34,488 nucleotides of DNA from UBA1774 sp045628925 (GCA_045628925.1 JAZQQF010000183.1:1-34488); one strand, 5' to 3'; shown: positions 7,923-16,136, counted from the first letter of the stretch. The notes: generated by a model from the letters alone, not told the origin. Program-made: numbers and translations.

Positions 7923-8975
7923 ATGGAAAATACATGGCGCAGCGCCACCCTGCCGCCGGACCGGGCGGCCATGGCGGCAGCGAAAGCAAAGTGGGATGCG
8001 ATCGCCAAGCCCATCGGCAGCCTCGGGCTGTTAGAGGATGCGGTGGTGCAGATCGCGGGCCTCACCGGCAGCGCGGAGGTGCGCCTTCCGAAGCGCGCCG
8101 TGCTGGTCATGTGTGCGGATAACGGCGTGGTGGCCGAAGGCGTGAGCCAGTCCGGGCAGGACGTGACGGCGCTGGTGGCGGGGAATATGGCCGAGGGGAA
8201 AAGCTCCGTCTGCCGCATGGCGGCGGCTGTCCATGCGGAGGTCTTTCCCGTGGATATCGGCATGGCGCAGGCGGTTCCCGGCGTGCGGGACAGGCATATC
8301 GCCCGAGGGACGGGGAATATCGCCGTCGGCCCTGCCATGCGCCGGGAAGAAGCGGCGCGGGCCGTTCAGGTCGGCATCGACATGGTGGGGGAGCTGAAAG
8401 CACAGGGCTATTCCATCATCGCCACCGGGGAGATGGGCATCGGCAATACCACCACGGCCTCCGCCATGCTGGCGGCGTTTCTGGGCGCGGAGCCGGCTGC
8501 CGTGACGGGGCGGGGCGCGGGCCTTTCGGATGAAGGGCTGAAACGGAAGGTGTCCGCCATCCAGCGGGCCATCGCCGTGAACAAGCCCGACCCGGCGAAC
8601 GGACTTGATGTATTATGTAAACTTGGCGGCTTCGATATCGCCGGGATGTGCGGCACGTTTCTGGGCGGAGCCATCCACCGGGTACCCATCCTGATCGACG
8701 GGTTTATCAGCGCCGTGGCGGCGCTGGCGGCGGTGAGAATCTGCCCCGAATCCCGTCAGGCCATGCTGGCGGCCCACGTTTCCGCCGAACCGGCGGCGCG
8801 GATGCCGCTGGAAACGCTGGACGCGAAGCCGCTCATCACGGCGGGTCTGCGGCTGGGCGAGGGTACCGGCGCGGTGGCGGCGCTGCCGCTGCTGGACTTG
8901 GCGCTCTCGGTCTACGACGAGATGGTGACCTTCGACGGCATCGGCTTGGAAGCCTACAAGCCCTTCGGAACGTGA
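7923..8975 (+). CDS. cobT: Nicotinate-nucleotide-dimethylbenzimidazole phosphoribosyltransferase
   Basis: 350 residues, the normal length for CobT. It transfers the phosphoribosyl group of nicotinate mononucleotide to the lower-ligand base, giving alpha-ribazole phosphate for the cobamide nucleotide loop. Visible family features are VMCADNGVVAEGVSQSGQDV near residue 60, TGEMGIGNTTTASAM near 160, GGFDIAGMCG with the following GGAIHRVPILIDGFI, and GEGTGAVAALPLLD near the C-terminus, the block that probably carries the catalytic Glu (Glu317 in Salmonella). The ATG at 7923 follows a weak AGAGGCGG site. The frame runs further upstream only because it crosses the riboswitch leader. First gene of a six-gene operon. 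Confidence 0.96.
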   Translation: MENTWRSATLPPDRAAMAAAKAKWDAIAKPIGSLGLLEDAVVQIAGLTGSAEVRLPKRAVLVMCADNGVVAEGVSQSGQDVTALVAGNMAEGKSSVCRMAAAVHAEVFPVDIGMAQAVPGVRDRHIARGTGNIAVGPAMRREEAARAVQVGIDMVGELKAQGYSIIATGEMGIGNTTTASAMLAAFLGAEPAAVTGRGAGLSDEGLKRKVSAIQRAIAVNKPDPANGLDVLCKLGGFDIAGMCGTFLGGAIHRVPILIDGFISAVAALAAVRICPESRQAMLAAHVSAEPAARMPLETLDAKPLITAGLRLGEGTGAVAALPLLDLALSVYDEMVTFDGIGLEAYKPFGT

Positions 8976-8985
8976 GGGAACGCAG

Positions 8986-9507
8986 ATGATGATCTTACTT
9001 ACCGGCGGCAGCGGCTGCGGCAAAAGCACCTTCGGGGAAAGCCTCGTGCTGAAATTCCCCCTGCCGCGCTACTATGTGGCCACCATGCGCCCCTATGGGG
9101 AGGAGAGCCAGCGGAAGATCGCCCGCCATCGGGAGCTGCGGAAGGAAAAGCGGTTCGAGACCATCGAAAAGCAGACGGACGTGGGCGATATCATCCTCCC
9201 GGAACGGGGGACGGTGCTGCTGGAATGCCTCTGCAACCTGAGCGCCAACGAGATGTTCGATGACGATGGGAACGAACGGGACCCCTTCGAGAAGATCGTG
9301 GAAGGCGTTCACCGGCTGAATGCGCAGGCGGAAAACCTTGTGCTCATCACCAACGACGTTGGCTCCGATTTTGAGGATTACAGCGAAAGCACGATGCGTT
9401 ATGTAAACCTTATCGGCCGCCTGAACGCCGCCTTCGCCCGGGAGGCCGACGTGGTCTGTGAGCTGGTGTGCGGGATTCCCATCGTGCTGAAAGGAGAGCT
9501 GCCATGA
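8986..9507 (+). CDS. cobU: CobU-type adenosylcobinamide kinase / guanylyltransferase
   Basis: 173 residues, close to the usual CobU length (about 180). It phosphorylates adenosylcobinamide and then attaches GMP, yielding adenosylcobinamide-GDP. It has a P-loop GGSGCGKST at residues 7-15, the YVATM strand, and KIARHRELR with His about 48 at the place of the guanylylated His of CobU, followed by FETIE. The C-terminus reads AREADVVCELVCGIPIVLKG. The usual NEVGxGIVP segment is altered to TNDVGSDFEDY. The start may be ATG 8986 or 8989. It begins 10 bases after cobT, and its stop overlaps the cobS start by ATGA. A shorter CobU-like gene lies two genes downstream. Confidence 0.92.
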   Translation: MMILLTGGSGCGKSTFGESLVLKFPLPRYYVATMRPYGEESQRKIARHRELRKEKRFETIEKQTDVGDIILPERGTVLLECLCNLSANEMFDDDGNERDPFEKIVEGVHRLNAQAENLVLITNDVGSDFEDYSESTMRYVNLIGRLNAAFAREADVVCELVCGIPIVLKGELP

Positions 9508-10277
9508 ATGCGTTCCGCTCGGTCGTCATGGCCTTCTGTATGTTTTCCCGCGTCCCCATGCCGCGCATCGAATGGAAGGACGAGAATATGCGCTACCTGC
9601 TCTGCGCCTTCCCGATGGTGGGCGCGGCGGTGGGCCTCAGCATCTGGCTGTGGCAGCTGGTGTGCGCGTGGCTGGGCATCGGACAATTCCTGTGGGCCGC
9701 GGGGGTGACGCTGCTGCCCGTGGCCGTTACCGGCGGCATCCACATGGACGGGTTCTGCGACGTGAGCGACGCGCTGGCCTCCCATGCCCCCATGGAGCGG
9801 AAGCGGGAGATTCTGAAGGATTCCCACACCGGGGCCTTCGCCATCATCCAGCTGGGCTGCTGGCTGCTCCTGTATTTCGCGGCGGCGACGGAGCTGCCCG
9901 TATGCGGGCTGAGCGCGGCCATGCTCACGCTGCTGCACGTGTTCAGCCGCATCCTCAGCGGCCTCACCAGCATCGTTTTCCCGAAAAACGCGGGGGAGGG
10001 CCTGCTGAAGACCTTCACCGTTTCGGCGGATAAGAAAACCGCGCTGACGGTGCTGCTCATCCTGCTGCCCCTCTGCGCCGCCGGAATGGTGCTGCTGGGC
10101 GGCCTCCCCGGCGCGGCGATGATCATGGGCGGCGCGGTGACGGCGCTGTATTTGAAACGAATGAGCGCGAAGCAGTTCGGCGGCATGAGCGGCGACCTCT
10201 CCGGCTGGTTCCTGCAGATGGCGGAGCTTACGATGCTGCTGTGCTTTGTGCTGATCGGAAAGGTGGTTTCGTTATGA
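9504..10277 (+). CDS. cobS: Adenosylcobinamide-GDP ribazoletransferase (cobalamin synthase)
   Basis: 257 residues of a polytopic membrane protein. It joins adenosylcobinamide-GDP with alpha-ribazole (phosphate), the final condensation of cobamide assembly at the membrane. Typical features are FSRVPMP at the N-terminus, the hydrophobic helix at AFPMVGAAVGLSIWLW, the acidic catalytic motif GGIHMDGFCDVSDAL (Mg-binding Asp residues), and the DSHTGAFAIIQLG helix. Several further membrane helices follow. The start at 9504 overlaps the cobU stop (ATGA) and has AGGAG upstream, so translation is probably coupled; a start at 9468 lacks support. Its own stop overlaps the next gene in the same way. Confidence 0.96.
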   Translation: MNAFRSVVMAFCMFSRVPMPRIEWKDENMRYLLCAFPMVGAAVGLSIWLWQLVCAWLGIGQFLWAAGVTLLPVAVTGGIHMDGFCDVSDALASHAPMERKREILKDSHTGAFAIIQLGCWLLLYFAAATELPVCGLSAAMLTLLHVFSRILSGLTSIVFPKNAGEGLLKTFTVSADKKTALTVLLILLPLCAAGMVLLGGLPGAAMIMGGAVTALYLKRMSAKQFGGMSGDLSGWFLQMAELTMLLCFVLIGKVVSL

Positions 10278-10618
10278 TACTGGTAGTCGGCGGAAAGGGT
10301 TCCGGCAAGCGGGACTACGTGCTGTCTTTGGGCTATGACCCCGCGCAGCTGGCGGACGGGGTGCTGGATGAAAAGCCGGTGCTGCTGAACCTGCAGGACA
10401 TGGTCTTTGCGGATATTGAAAACGCCCCGGCGCTGCTGCCGGAGCTGACGAAGAAGGAAGTCGTGGTCTGCGATGAGGTAGGCTCCGGGGTCATCCCCAT
10501 GGGGAAGGATCGCCGCCTCGGACGGGAGGCCACCGGGCGGCTCTGCTGCCGTCTGGCGCAGGAAGCGGAACAGGTGGTGCGCCTCGTCTGCGGCATCCCC
10601 ACGGTCATCAAGGGGTGA
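10274..10618 (+). CDS. Short CobU-like P-loop protein
   Basis: 114 residues. It starts with MILVVGGKGSGKRDY, a P-loop-like strand in which the usual Ser/Thr after GK is Arg. It then has VVCDEVGSGVIPMGKD, which matches the canonical CobU segment NEVGxGIVP better than the full-length CobU of this operon does. It ends AQEAEQVVRLVCGIPTVIKG, nearly the same ending as the longer paralogue. The central region with the guanylylated His is missing. It overlaps cobS (ATGA) and precedes the cobC-like gene, so it is a stable operon member, not debris. Possibilities are a partner subunit of CobU, a separate kinase, or a regulator. Family placement is good, activity is unknown. Confidence 0.82.
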   Translation: MILVVGGKGSGKRDYVLSLGYDPAQLADGVLDEKPVLLNLQDMVFADIENAPALLPELTKKEVVVCDEVGSGVIPMGKDRRLGREATGRLCCRLAQEAEQVVRLVCGIPTVIKG

Positions 10619-10622
10619 GCGG

Positions 10623-11234
10623 GTGGAGATCCTGATCCTGCGGCATGGCAAGACCGCGCTGAACCTGCACGGGCGCTATCAGGGGCGGACGGACGCGCCC
10701 CTCTGCCCGGAGGGGGAGGCGGAGCTGCTGGCGATGGGCGTCTGCCCGGAGGCGGAAACGGTCTTTGTCAGCCCCATGCGCCGCGCCGTGCGGACGGCGG
10801 AGCTTTGCTTCCCCCGTGCGCGGCAGATCCCCGTGCCGGACTTCCGGGAGATGGACTTCGGCAGCTTCGAGGGGAAAAACTACGAGGAAATGGCCGACGA
10901 CCCGGATTACCGGGCGTGGGTGGACGGGATGTGCCGGGGGAAATGCCCCGGCGGCGAGAGCATGGCGGAATTCGTTGACCGGGTCTGCGCCGCCTTTGAC
11001 GGAGCCGCGGCGGCAGCGCTCCAAAACGGGGAACAGCGCCTCCTCATCGCGGCCCACGGCGGCACCATCATGGCGCTGCTGAGCCGTTACGGACGGCCGG
11101 AAAAGGATTATTACGACTGGTATGCGCCCAACGGCGGGGGCTATACGGCGGTCTGGAACCCGGAGAAACGGGTGCTGACGGACGTGCGTGCCTTCAAAAG
11201 CCTTTCGGCGCTGCGGAAGGAGGAAGAAGCGTGA
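10623..11234 (+). CDS. cobC: Histidine phosphatase, CobC-like alpha-ribazole phosphatase
   Basis: 203 residues. The phosphoglycerate-mutase-like signature is clear: LILRHGKTALNLHGRYQGRTD at the N-terminus (catalytic His in RHG), the MRRAVRTAELCF arginine region, and the second His in LLIAAHGGTIMALL. In a B12 operon this family usually dephosphorylates alpha-ribazole phosphate (or the cobamide phosphate), completing the nucleotide loop pathway. The GTG start at 10623 is supported by AGGGGTGAG just upstream. The stop overlaps the start of the TIM-barrel gene (GTGA). The role is inferred from operon context, since the family is broad. Confidence 0.88.
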   Translation: MEILILRHGKTALNLHGRYQGRTDAPLCPEGEAELLAMGVCPEAETVFVSPMRRAVRTAELCFPRARQIPVPDFREMDFGSFEGKNYEEMADDPDYRAWVDGMCRGKCPGGESMAEFVDRVCAAFDGAAAAALQNGEQRLLIAAHGGTIMALLSRYGRPEKDYYDWYAPNGGGYTAVWNPEKRVLTDVRAFKSLSALRKEEEA

Positions 11235-12196
11235 AGGTCAGCATCAATATGACCACCAGCGAGGACGACGTGCGCCGCTTCAAAGACGCAGCCGACTGCG
11301 AAGCGTTCCTCACGGGCTTCGACGGGGTGGAGCTGATGTATTTCGAGGGCGCGAAAAAGGATGTGATCCCGCCCGGGCGGGTCGTGGGTCTGCACATGAG
11401 CTATCACGCGAACTGGCTGGATTTCTGGCGGCAGAACGAAGCGGAGCTGGTGAAGGAATACGACGATCTGGAGACCTGCCGGATGTGCTACGGCGGCACG
11501 CTGGATAAATACCGGCTGGTGGAGGAGTTCCGCCGGGATCATGCGCTGGCAAAGAGATTCGGCGCGGAATACATGGTCTACCACGTGTCGGATTGCAGCA
11601 TCGAGGAGACCTTTACCCGCCGTTTCCGTTATTCGGACGAGGAAGTGATCGACGCGGCCTGCGAGATCATCAACGAGGCGCTGGACGGCGCGGACGACAG
11701 CGTAGCACTCCTGCTGGAAAACCTCTGGCTGCCGGGTCTGCGCTTCACCCGCCCGGAGATCACGAAGCGCCTGCTGGACGGGGTGAAGTACCCCAACAAG
11801 GGCCTCATGCTGGATACGGGCCACGTGCTGCATAACGACCTGGATATCCGCACGCAGGAGGAGGGCGTCGCCTATATCCACCGCCTGCTGGACGCTCACG
11901 GCGACCTGTGCCGGGCGATCCGGGGCGTTCACCTGAACCAGTCCCTCACCGGGGATTACTGCCGGGAGATCATGGCGCACCCGCCGGAAATGGGAGAGAC
12001 CTACCCGAAGCGCTCGGAGCAGATGTTCTACCATGCCTTCGCGGTGGACAGGCACCTGCCCTTCACCGGCGCGGGCATCAAAGAGCTGATCGAACGCATC
12101 GCCCCGGAATACCTGACCTTCGAGTTCATCACCGAAAGCCGGGAGCAGCATGAAGCCTATCTGAAAGCGCAGAAACAGGCACTTGGAATGATATAA
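11231..12196 (+). CDS. TIM-barrel protein of the xylose isomerase/AP endonuclease 2 superfamily
   Basis: 321 residues, starting GTG at 11231 after AAGGAGGAAG and overlapping the preceding gene by GTGA. The sequence alternates strands and helices as in sugar isomerase-like barrels and shows likely metal ligands in usual places: VALLLENLWLPG (Glu), GLMLDTGHVLHNDLD (Asp, His), IRGVHLNQS (His) and LTFEFITES (Glu). Such barrels isomerise or epimerise sugars, or act on abasic DNA. Its place as last gene of a B12 operon is unexpected and suggests a role in cobamide or lower-ligand/ribose metabolism, or in a B12-dependent pathway. That is inference only. Confidence 0.82.
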   Translation: MKVSINMTTSEDDVRRFKDAADCEAFLTGFDGVELMYFEGAKKDVIPPGRVVGLHMSYHANWLDFWRQNEAELVKEYDDLETCRMCYGGTLDKYRLVEEFRRDHALAKRFGAEYMVYHVSDCSIEETFTRRFRYSDEEVIDAACEIINEALDGADDSVALLLENLWLPGLRFTRPEITKRLLDGVKYPNKGLMLDTGHVLHNDLDIRTQEEGVAYIHRLLDAHGDLCRAIRGVHLNQSLTGDYCREIMAHPPEMGETYPKRSEQMFYHAFAVDRHLPFTGAGIKELIERIAPEYLTFEFITESREQHEAYLKAQKQALGMI

Positions 12197-12231
12197 AAAA
12201 CCGCTGGCGGAAAGAAATCCGCCAGCGGTTT
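12195..12231. terminator. Bidirectional terminator between the B12 operon and the cupin gene
   Basis: A perfect 10-bp stem (CCGCTGGCGG at 12201-12210, CCGCCAGCGG at 12219-12228) is flanked by six A on the left and TTT on the right. The - strand version has the better T-run, serving the cupin gene that ends at 12242. The + strand version ends the B12 operon. Confidence 0.88.
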
Positions 12232-12241
12232 CGTATGTAAC

Positions 12242-13138
12242 TCAGTGATTGCCGAGGGTGATGAACACGCAGGGCTTATCTACCTCCGCGAAGGTCAGCG
12301 GCAGGTGCCACGCGCCCTTCTTCATGGCCATGACGGTGGCCTTCGTCAGCAGATAATGCTCCTGATCGTCCCCGTCCTCGCCCACGCAGAAATCGGCTTT
12401 CGCGTGCAGGTCGGTGAGATTGTCCTGATCGAGGCTCAGGAAGATGAGCGCCTCGTCGTAATCCTGATGGACGTGGGGGTGGTGCTTCCCGTCAGGCCCC
12501 CACGGGCCGAGGTTGTGGGGCTGGTGGACGGTGGACCACGTCATGGTCAGCGGTACGTTGGTAGAGGCGCTGTTCACGTGGACGGAGACGCCGCCGGAGG
12601 GCTGGCTCCGCTCGGAACCGTAGTGATAGGGGTCGTTGGGGGAGAAGGCCAGCGGCTTGATGTTCATGCTGAACTGACCGAAGAAGCGGCTCCACGCTCC
12701 CGTGCCGGGCTGGGCGGCTTCGTCCGCGATCTCAGCCTTCAGCGCGCCGGTGCAGCTGATGGCGAGGAAAAAGAAGGGCCGGTCCACCTTCGTCACGATG
12801 GGGGAAAAGTGGGGCGTTCCCTTGGGGATGACCACCACGTGGGGCGTGGCGATGCGGTGGCGGATGCCCTCCGCGCCCAGATCGACCTCCAGCTCGGCCC
12901 CCAGCGTCAGCATATCGTTGGGGTCAGCGCTGAGGAACCAGAGGATCTGGTCATAATCATGGGTGTGCAGCTTCTCCGTCTCCTCCGGCACCATGCCGCA
13001 GCCATCCACCAGCGAATAACGCATGGACATACTGTCCCAGTCGAAAAAGGTGCTGTCCAGCACGGCGCCCAGCTTCACGATGCCGTTCCGGCCCTGAATG
13101 GGGACTTCCTTTGCAAGCGATTCATACTTTCTGCTCAT
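12242..13138 (-). CDS. Two-domain cupin protein, unknown function
   Basis: 298 residues with two cupin-like halves. Half one has LHTHDYDQILWFL (His 58 and 60), ELEVDLGAEGIRH, ATPHVVVIPKGTPH (His 110) and DRPFFFLAI. Half two has HPHVHQDYDEALIFL (His 222, 224), DFCVGEDGDDQEHYLL and VMAMKKGAWHLPL (His 278). These are the usual metal-ligand positions of cupins. I use ATG 13138, preceded by GGAGGAATT; a start at 13162 has no comparable site. No signal peptide is seen. The pattern (H-x-H-x-[DE]-[YE]-x-[EQ], then A-E-[ILV], then I-T/A-x-P/A-T, then W-H) is shared with the two small cupins at 26.2-27.4 kb, so these belong to one family. Possible roles are a metal-dependent isomerase or lyase, or a ligand sensor. 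Confidence 0.82.
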   Translation of the reverse strand: MSRKYESLAKEVPIQGRNGIVKLGAVLDSTFFDWDSMSMRYSLVDGCGMVPEETEKLHTHDYDQILWFLSADPNDMLTLGAELEVDLGAEGIRHRIATPHVVVIPKGTPHFSPIVTKVDRPFFFLAISCTGALKAEIADEAAQPGTGAWSRFFGQFSMNIKPLAFSPNDPYHYGSERSQPSGGVSVHVNSASTNVPLTMTWSTVHQPHNLGPWGPDGKHHPHVHQDYDEALIFLSLDQDNLTDLHAKADFCVGEDGDDQEHYLLTKATVMAMKKGAWHLPLTFAEVDKPCVFITLGNH

Positions 13139-13185
13139 CGCAATTCCTCCGTTTCCCGCCATAGCGGTCTTGTTATGATGCTTTG

Positions 13186-13214
13186 ATTATAACCGAAAGG
13201 GAATCATAAGTCCA
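13186..13214 (-). promoter_or_regulatory. Promoter of the two-domain cupin gene
   Basis: On the - strand TGGACT (13214-13209), a 17-bp spacer and a perfect TATAAT (13191-13186). It lies about 48 bp upstream of the ATG. Confidence 0.7.
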
Positions 13215-13257
13215 CTAAAAATTCCATTTCACGGAAATCAAAGCGAACGGAAAGCGA

Positions 13258-13286
13258 TTGCCAGCCGTTTGATTCTGTGATATGGT
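13258..13286 (+). promoter_or_regulatory. Promoter of the esterase pair
   Basis: TTGCCA at 13258-13263, a 17-bp spacer, and TATGGT at 13281-13286 preceded by TGA (extended -10). It is back to back with the cupin promoter, with about 43 bp between the two -35 boxes. Confidence 0.65.
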
Positions 13287-13359
13287 AACAGGTAAGAGAC
13301 TGCGCCCCGCGCGATGGGCGGAGACAAAAACAATGAAGGATCCGAAGGGAGGAACCCCC

Positions 13360-14502
13360 GTGCATATTCCGGAACGCTTTCTGAAAAATCAGACCTTTGA
13401 CACCCGGGCGCTGGCCTTCAACCGCCAGCTGACCCCCAACTATACGGCTGACCCATTCGCCCATGTGGACAAGCCGCTGGGCGCGGAGGTGATGCCGGAC
13501 GGGAACGTGCTGGTTCGCTTCTACGGCCCCAAGGCGCAGACCGTGCAGGCCGGCCATGAGGACGTATGGATCGACCTTGAGAAGGACGAGATCGGGATGT
13601 GGACCGGTCTTTTGCCCTATGACGAGCCGGGCTTCAAGCAGCTGGCCTTTCTGGTGGACGGCGTGAAGGTCCTGAATCCGCTGGCGCCCATCGGCTGGGG
13701 CAGCGGCAGCGCCATCAACTACATCGAGGTGCCGGATGAAGACCAGCCCTTCCTGCTCATGCGCGACGTGCCCCACGGAACGGTGAGCATGGAGTATTTC
13801 CCGAGTAAGGTCACGGGGGAGACGGAGTGCTGCTATGTGTATACGCCGCCCCACTACCGCGACGATCTGGATACAACCTATCCGGTGCTGTATCTCCAGC
13901 ACGGCGGCGGCGAGAACGAGGGCTGCTGGGTGCATCTGGGGAAGGTCAACATGATCATGGATAACCTGCTGGCCGACGGGAAGTGCGTCCCCTTCATCAT
14001 CGTCATGAACAACCTGATGATGCAGGTGCGGAAGGACGGCAAGTGGGAGGAGGACGTGAACCAGTTCGGCGATATGCTCATCGGCGACTGTATCCCCTTC
14101 ATCGAAAAGGCCTACCGGGTGAAGCCGGGCAAGGAGAACCGGGCCATCGCCGGTCTGAGCCTCGGCTCCCTGTATTCCGGGCAGATCACCATGGAGCATC
14201 CGGAGCTGTTCGGCGCCTGCGGCCTGTTCACGGGCTATACGTGGCCTGTCATGCCCGGCTACCCCACCAAGGAGCAGCCCTGGGTGGATGCTCTGAAGGA
14301 CGCGGAGACCTTCAACCGGGAGGTGCCGCTGTTTTTCGGCGCCATCGGCGACCGGGAGGTCAGCCTGCCGCTGTTTGAAAACGAGCGGAAATTCTGCGCC
14401 GAGCAGGGCGTGAACTACATTCAGAAAATTTATCCCGGCGTGCACGAATGGCGTGTCTGGCGCGCTGCCGCACACGATTTCTTCCAGATGCTGTTTCGAT
14501 AA
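13360..14502 (+). CDS. CE1-like esterase (enterochelin esterase/feruloyl esterase superfamily)
   Basis: 380 residues from GTG at 13360, chosen because AAGGGAGG lies 7 bases upstream; ATG at 13333 or 13282 would place this site inside the gene. Residues about 45-115 form an Ig-like/E-set N-terminal domain (NVLVRFYGPKAQTVQ, FLVDGVKVLNP). The alpha/beta hydrolase domain has YPVLYLQHGGGENEGCW (oxyanion region), the nucleophile elbow AGLSLGS (Ser about 267), GAIGDREVS (Asp region) and GVHEWRVWR (His), the arrangement of CE1 esterases acting on acylated sugars or siderophores. There is no signal peptide, so it probably acts on imported esters. The next esterase starts 17 bases downstream, in the same operon. 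Confidence 0.88.
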   Translation: MHIPERFLKNQTFDTRALAFNRQLTPNYTADPFAHVDKPLGAEVMPDGNVLVRFYGPKAQTVQAGHEDVWIDLEKDEIGMWTGLLPYDEPGFKQLAFLVDGVKVLNPLAPIGWGSGSAINYIEVPDEDQPFLLMRDVPHGTVSMEYFPSKVTGETECCYVYTPPHYRDDLDTTYPVLYLQHGGGENEGCWVHLGKVNMIMDNLLADGKCVPFIIVMNNLMMQVRKDGKWEEDVNQFGDMLIGDCIPFIEKAYRVKPGKENRAIAGLSLGSLYSGQITMEHPELFGACGLFTGYTWPVMPGYPTKEQPWVDALKDAETFNREVPLFFGAIGDREVSLPLFENERKFCAEQGVNYIQKIYPGVHEWRVWRAAAHDFFQMLFR

Positions 14503-14519
14503 GGAAAGGAGAAACTGCC

Positions 14520-16073
14520 ATGCTTCGCAAAGTTCTGACCGAATCCGGCTGGGTGCAGGGCATCCCGGCTGCCGACCCGAGAGTGACCGCCTTTAAAGGC
14601 ATCCCCTTTGCCGCCCCGCCCGTGGGCGAGAACCGCTGGCGCGCGCCTCAGCCCGCCCAGCCCTGGGAGGGCGTGAGAAAGTGCTTCGAGTTCGGCCCCA
14701 TCGCCATGCAGGAGATCCCCGGCGGCAACCCGGACGATATCTATACCCGTGAGTGGCACGTGGACGGCAGCGTTCCCATGAGCGAGGACTGCCTGCAGCT
14801 GAATATCTGGACGAACGCGAAAAGCGCCGATGAGAAGCTGCCCGTCCTCATCTGGATCTACGGCGGCGGCCTGATGGTGGGCTACCCCTCCGAGATGGAA
14901 ATGGACGGCGAGCGCATCGCCCGGCGCGGCGTCATCCTCGTGAGCATCAACTACCGGGTGAACGTGTTCGGCTTCCTTGCCCACCCGGAGATCACGGCGG
15001 AAGCGCCGGACAGGCCCGCGAACTTCGGCCATCTGGACCAGCAGGCGGGCATCCAATGGGTGAAGCGGAATATCGCGGCCTTCGGCGGCGACCCGGAAAA
15101 CATCACCATTTTCGGCCAGTCCGCGGGCGGCGGCAGCTGCGAAATTCAACTCTGCAGCCCCCAGAACAAGGGCCTGTTCCAGCGGGCCATCCTCCATTCC
15201 GGCGGCGGTCTGCTGCCGCCCAGCAGCCTGAGCCTGCACCTGCCCGAAGCGGAGGCGCAGGGGCAGAAGCTCTTTGAAGCGCTGGGCGTGAAAACGCTGG
15301 CGGAGGCCCGGAAGGTCGACGCGCAGACCGTGTGGGACGTGGCCGTGGGTCAGGGCGGCTTCAACTGGGGCAGCGTCATCGGCGACAGCTTCCTGCCCGA
15401 CACCCCGGCGAATCTGATCCTGCGGGGCGAGGAGAACGACGCGGATCTCATCATCGGCAACACCGGTGACGAATTTCTGTTCAGCCCGGGCGTGGACAGC
15501 GTGGAGGCGCTGGAGGCCTACGCCCGCCGGAAGTTCCCCGCCTGCGCGGAAGAATATCTGACCATCGCAAGGAAGGACGCCGCCACCCTTGAGGATATGA
15601 AGAAAAACGCAACCTACAATAACTTCGAGATGGGCAATATGCTCTGGCTGGACCACAACGCCCGGAACCCGAAGCACAGGATGTACTTCTATCGCTTCGA
15701 CCCGGAGATCCCCGGCTGGGACGATCCCGGCGCTTTCCATTCCTCTGACCTGTGGTTCGCCTTTGAATCGCTGGCAAAGTGCTGGCGGCCCTTCACCGGC
15801 AAGCATTTCGACCTTGCCCGGCAGATGTGCAATTACTGGACGAATTTCGCCCGCTCCGGCGACCCCAACGGCGACGACGCGGACGGGACGCCCATGGAGA
15901 CCTGGGAGCCTTACACCGGCGAAAACAAAAAGGTCATGTTCTTCGGCGATGCGCCGGAGCTGCAGCCGGTGGAACACAGCGAGTTCTTCCGCTTCCTGCA
16001 GCAGGGCTGCGAGAGCGGCGTCATCCCGTTCCGCACGCTGAACGGCTTCGACGCGGAGAAGGAATTTAACTGA
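14520..16073 (+). CDS. Type-B carboxylesterase
   Basis: 517 residues, typical for bacterial type-B carboxylesterases (PnbA-like). Motifs: AFKGIPFAAPPVGENRW near the N-terminus, EDCLQLNIW, the oxyanion loop IWIYGGGLMVG, the nucleophile elbow IFGQSAGGGS (Ser about 201; Gln in place of the more common Glu before Ser), the acid in GNTGDEFLF (Asp/Glu about 318-319), and His in DPGAFHSSDLWF (about 419). The ATG at 14520 follows AAGGAAAGGAG. No signal peptide. Together with the CE1-like gene it forms a two-esterase operon that could strip ester groups from one compound. The natural substrate is unknown. Confidence 0.93.
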   Translation: MLRKVLTESGWVQGIPAADPRVTAFKGIPFAAPPVGENRWRAPQPAQPWEGVRKCFEFGPIAMQEIPGGNPDDIYTREWHVDGSVPMSEDCLQLNIWTNAKSADEKLPVLIWIYGGGLMVGYPSEMEMDGERIARRGVILVSINYRVNVFGFLAHPEITAEAPDRPANFGHLDQQAGIQWVKRNIAAFGGDPENITIFGQSAGGGSCEIQLCSPQNKGLFQRAILHSGGGLLPPSSLSLHLPEAEAQGQKLFEALGVKTLAEARKVDAQTVWDVAVGQGGFNWGSVIGDSFLPDTPANLILRGEENDADLIIGNTGDEFLFSPGVDSVEALEAYARRKFPACAEEYLTIARKDAATLEDMKKNATYNNFEMGNMLWLDHNARNPKHRMYFYRFDPEIPGWDDPGAFHSSDLWFAFESLAKCWRPFTGKHFDLARQMCNYWTNFARSGDPNGDDADGTPMETWEPYTGENKKVMFFGDAPELQPVEHSEFFRFLQQGCESGVIPFRTLNGFDAEKEFN

Positions 16074-16089
16074 TCTCGGAATACGAAAC

Positions 16090-16132
16090 GCCCCCGGAGG
16101 AAGGAACGACCTTCTTCCGGGGGCGGCTTTTT
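16090..16132 (+). terminator. Rho-independent terminator after the carboxylesterase
   Basis: A 15-bp stem (16090-16104 with 16110-16124, one G-U, starting GCCCCCGGA) is followed by GG-C and five T. It separates the convergent carboxylesterase and glycosyltransferase genes. Confidence 0.9.
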
Positions 16133-16136
16133 GCGT

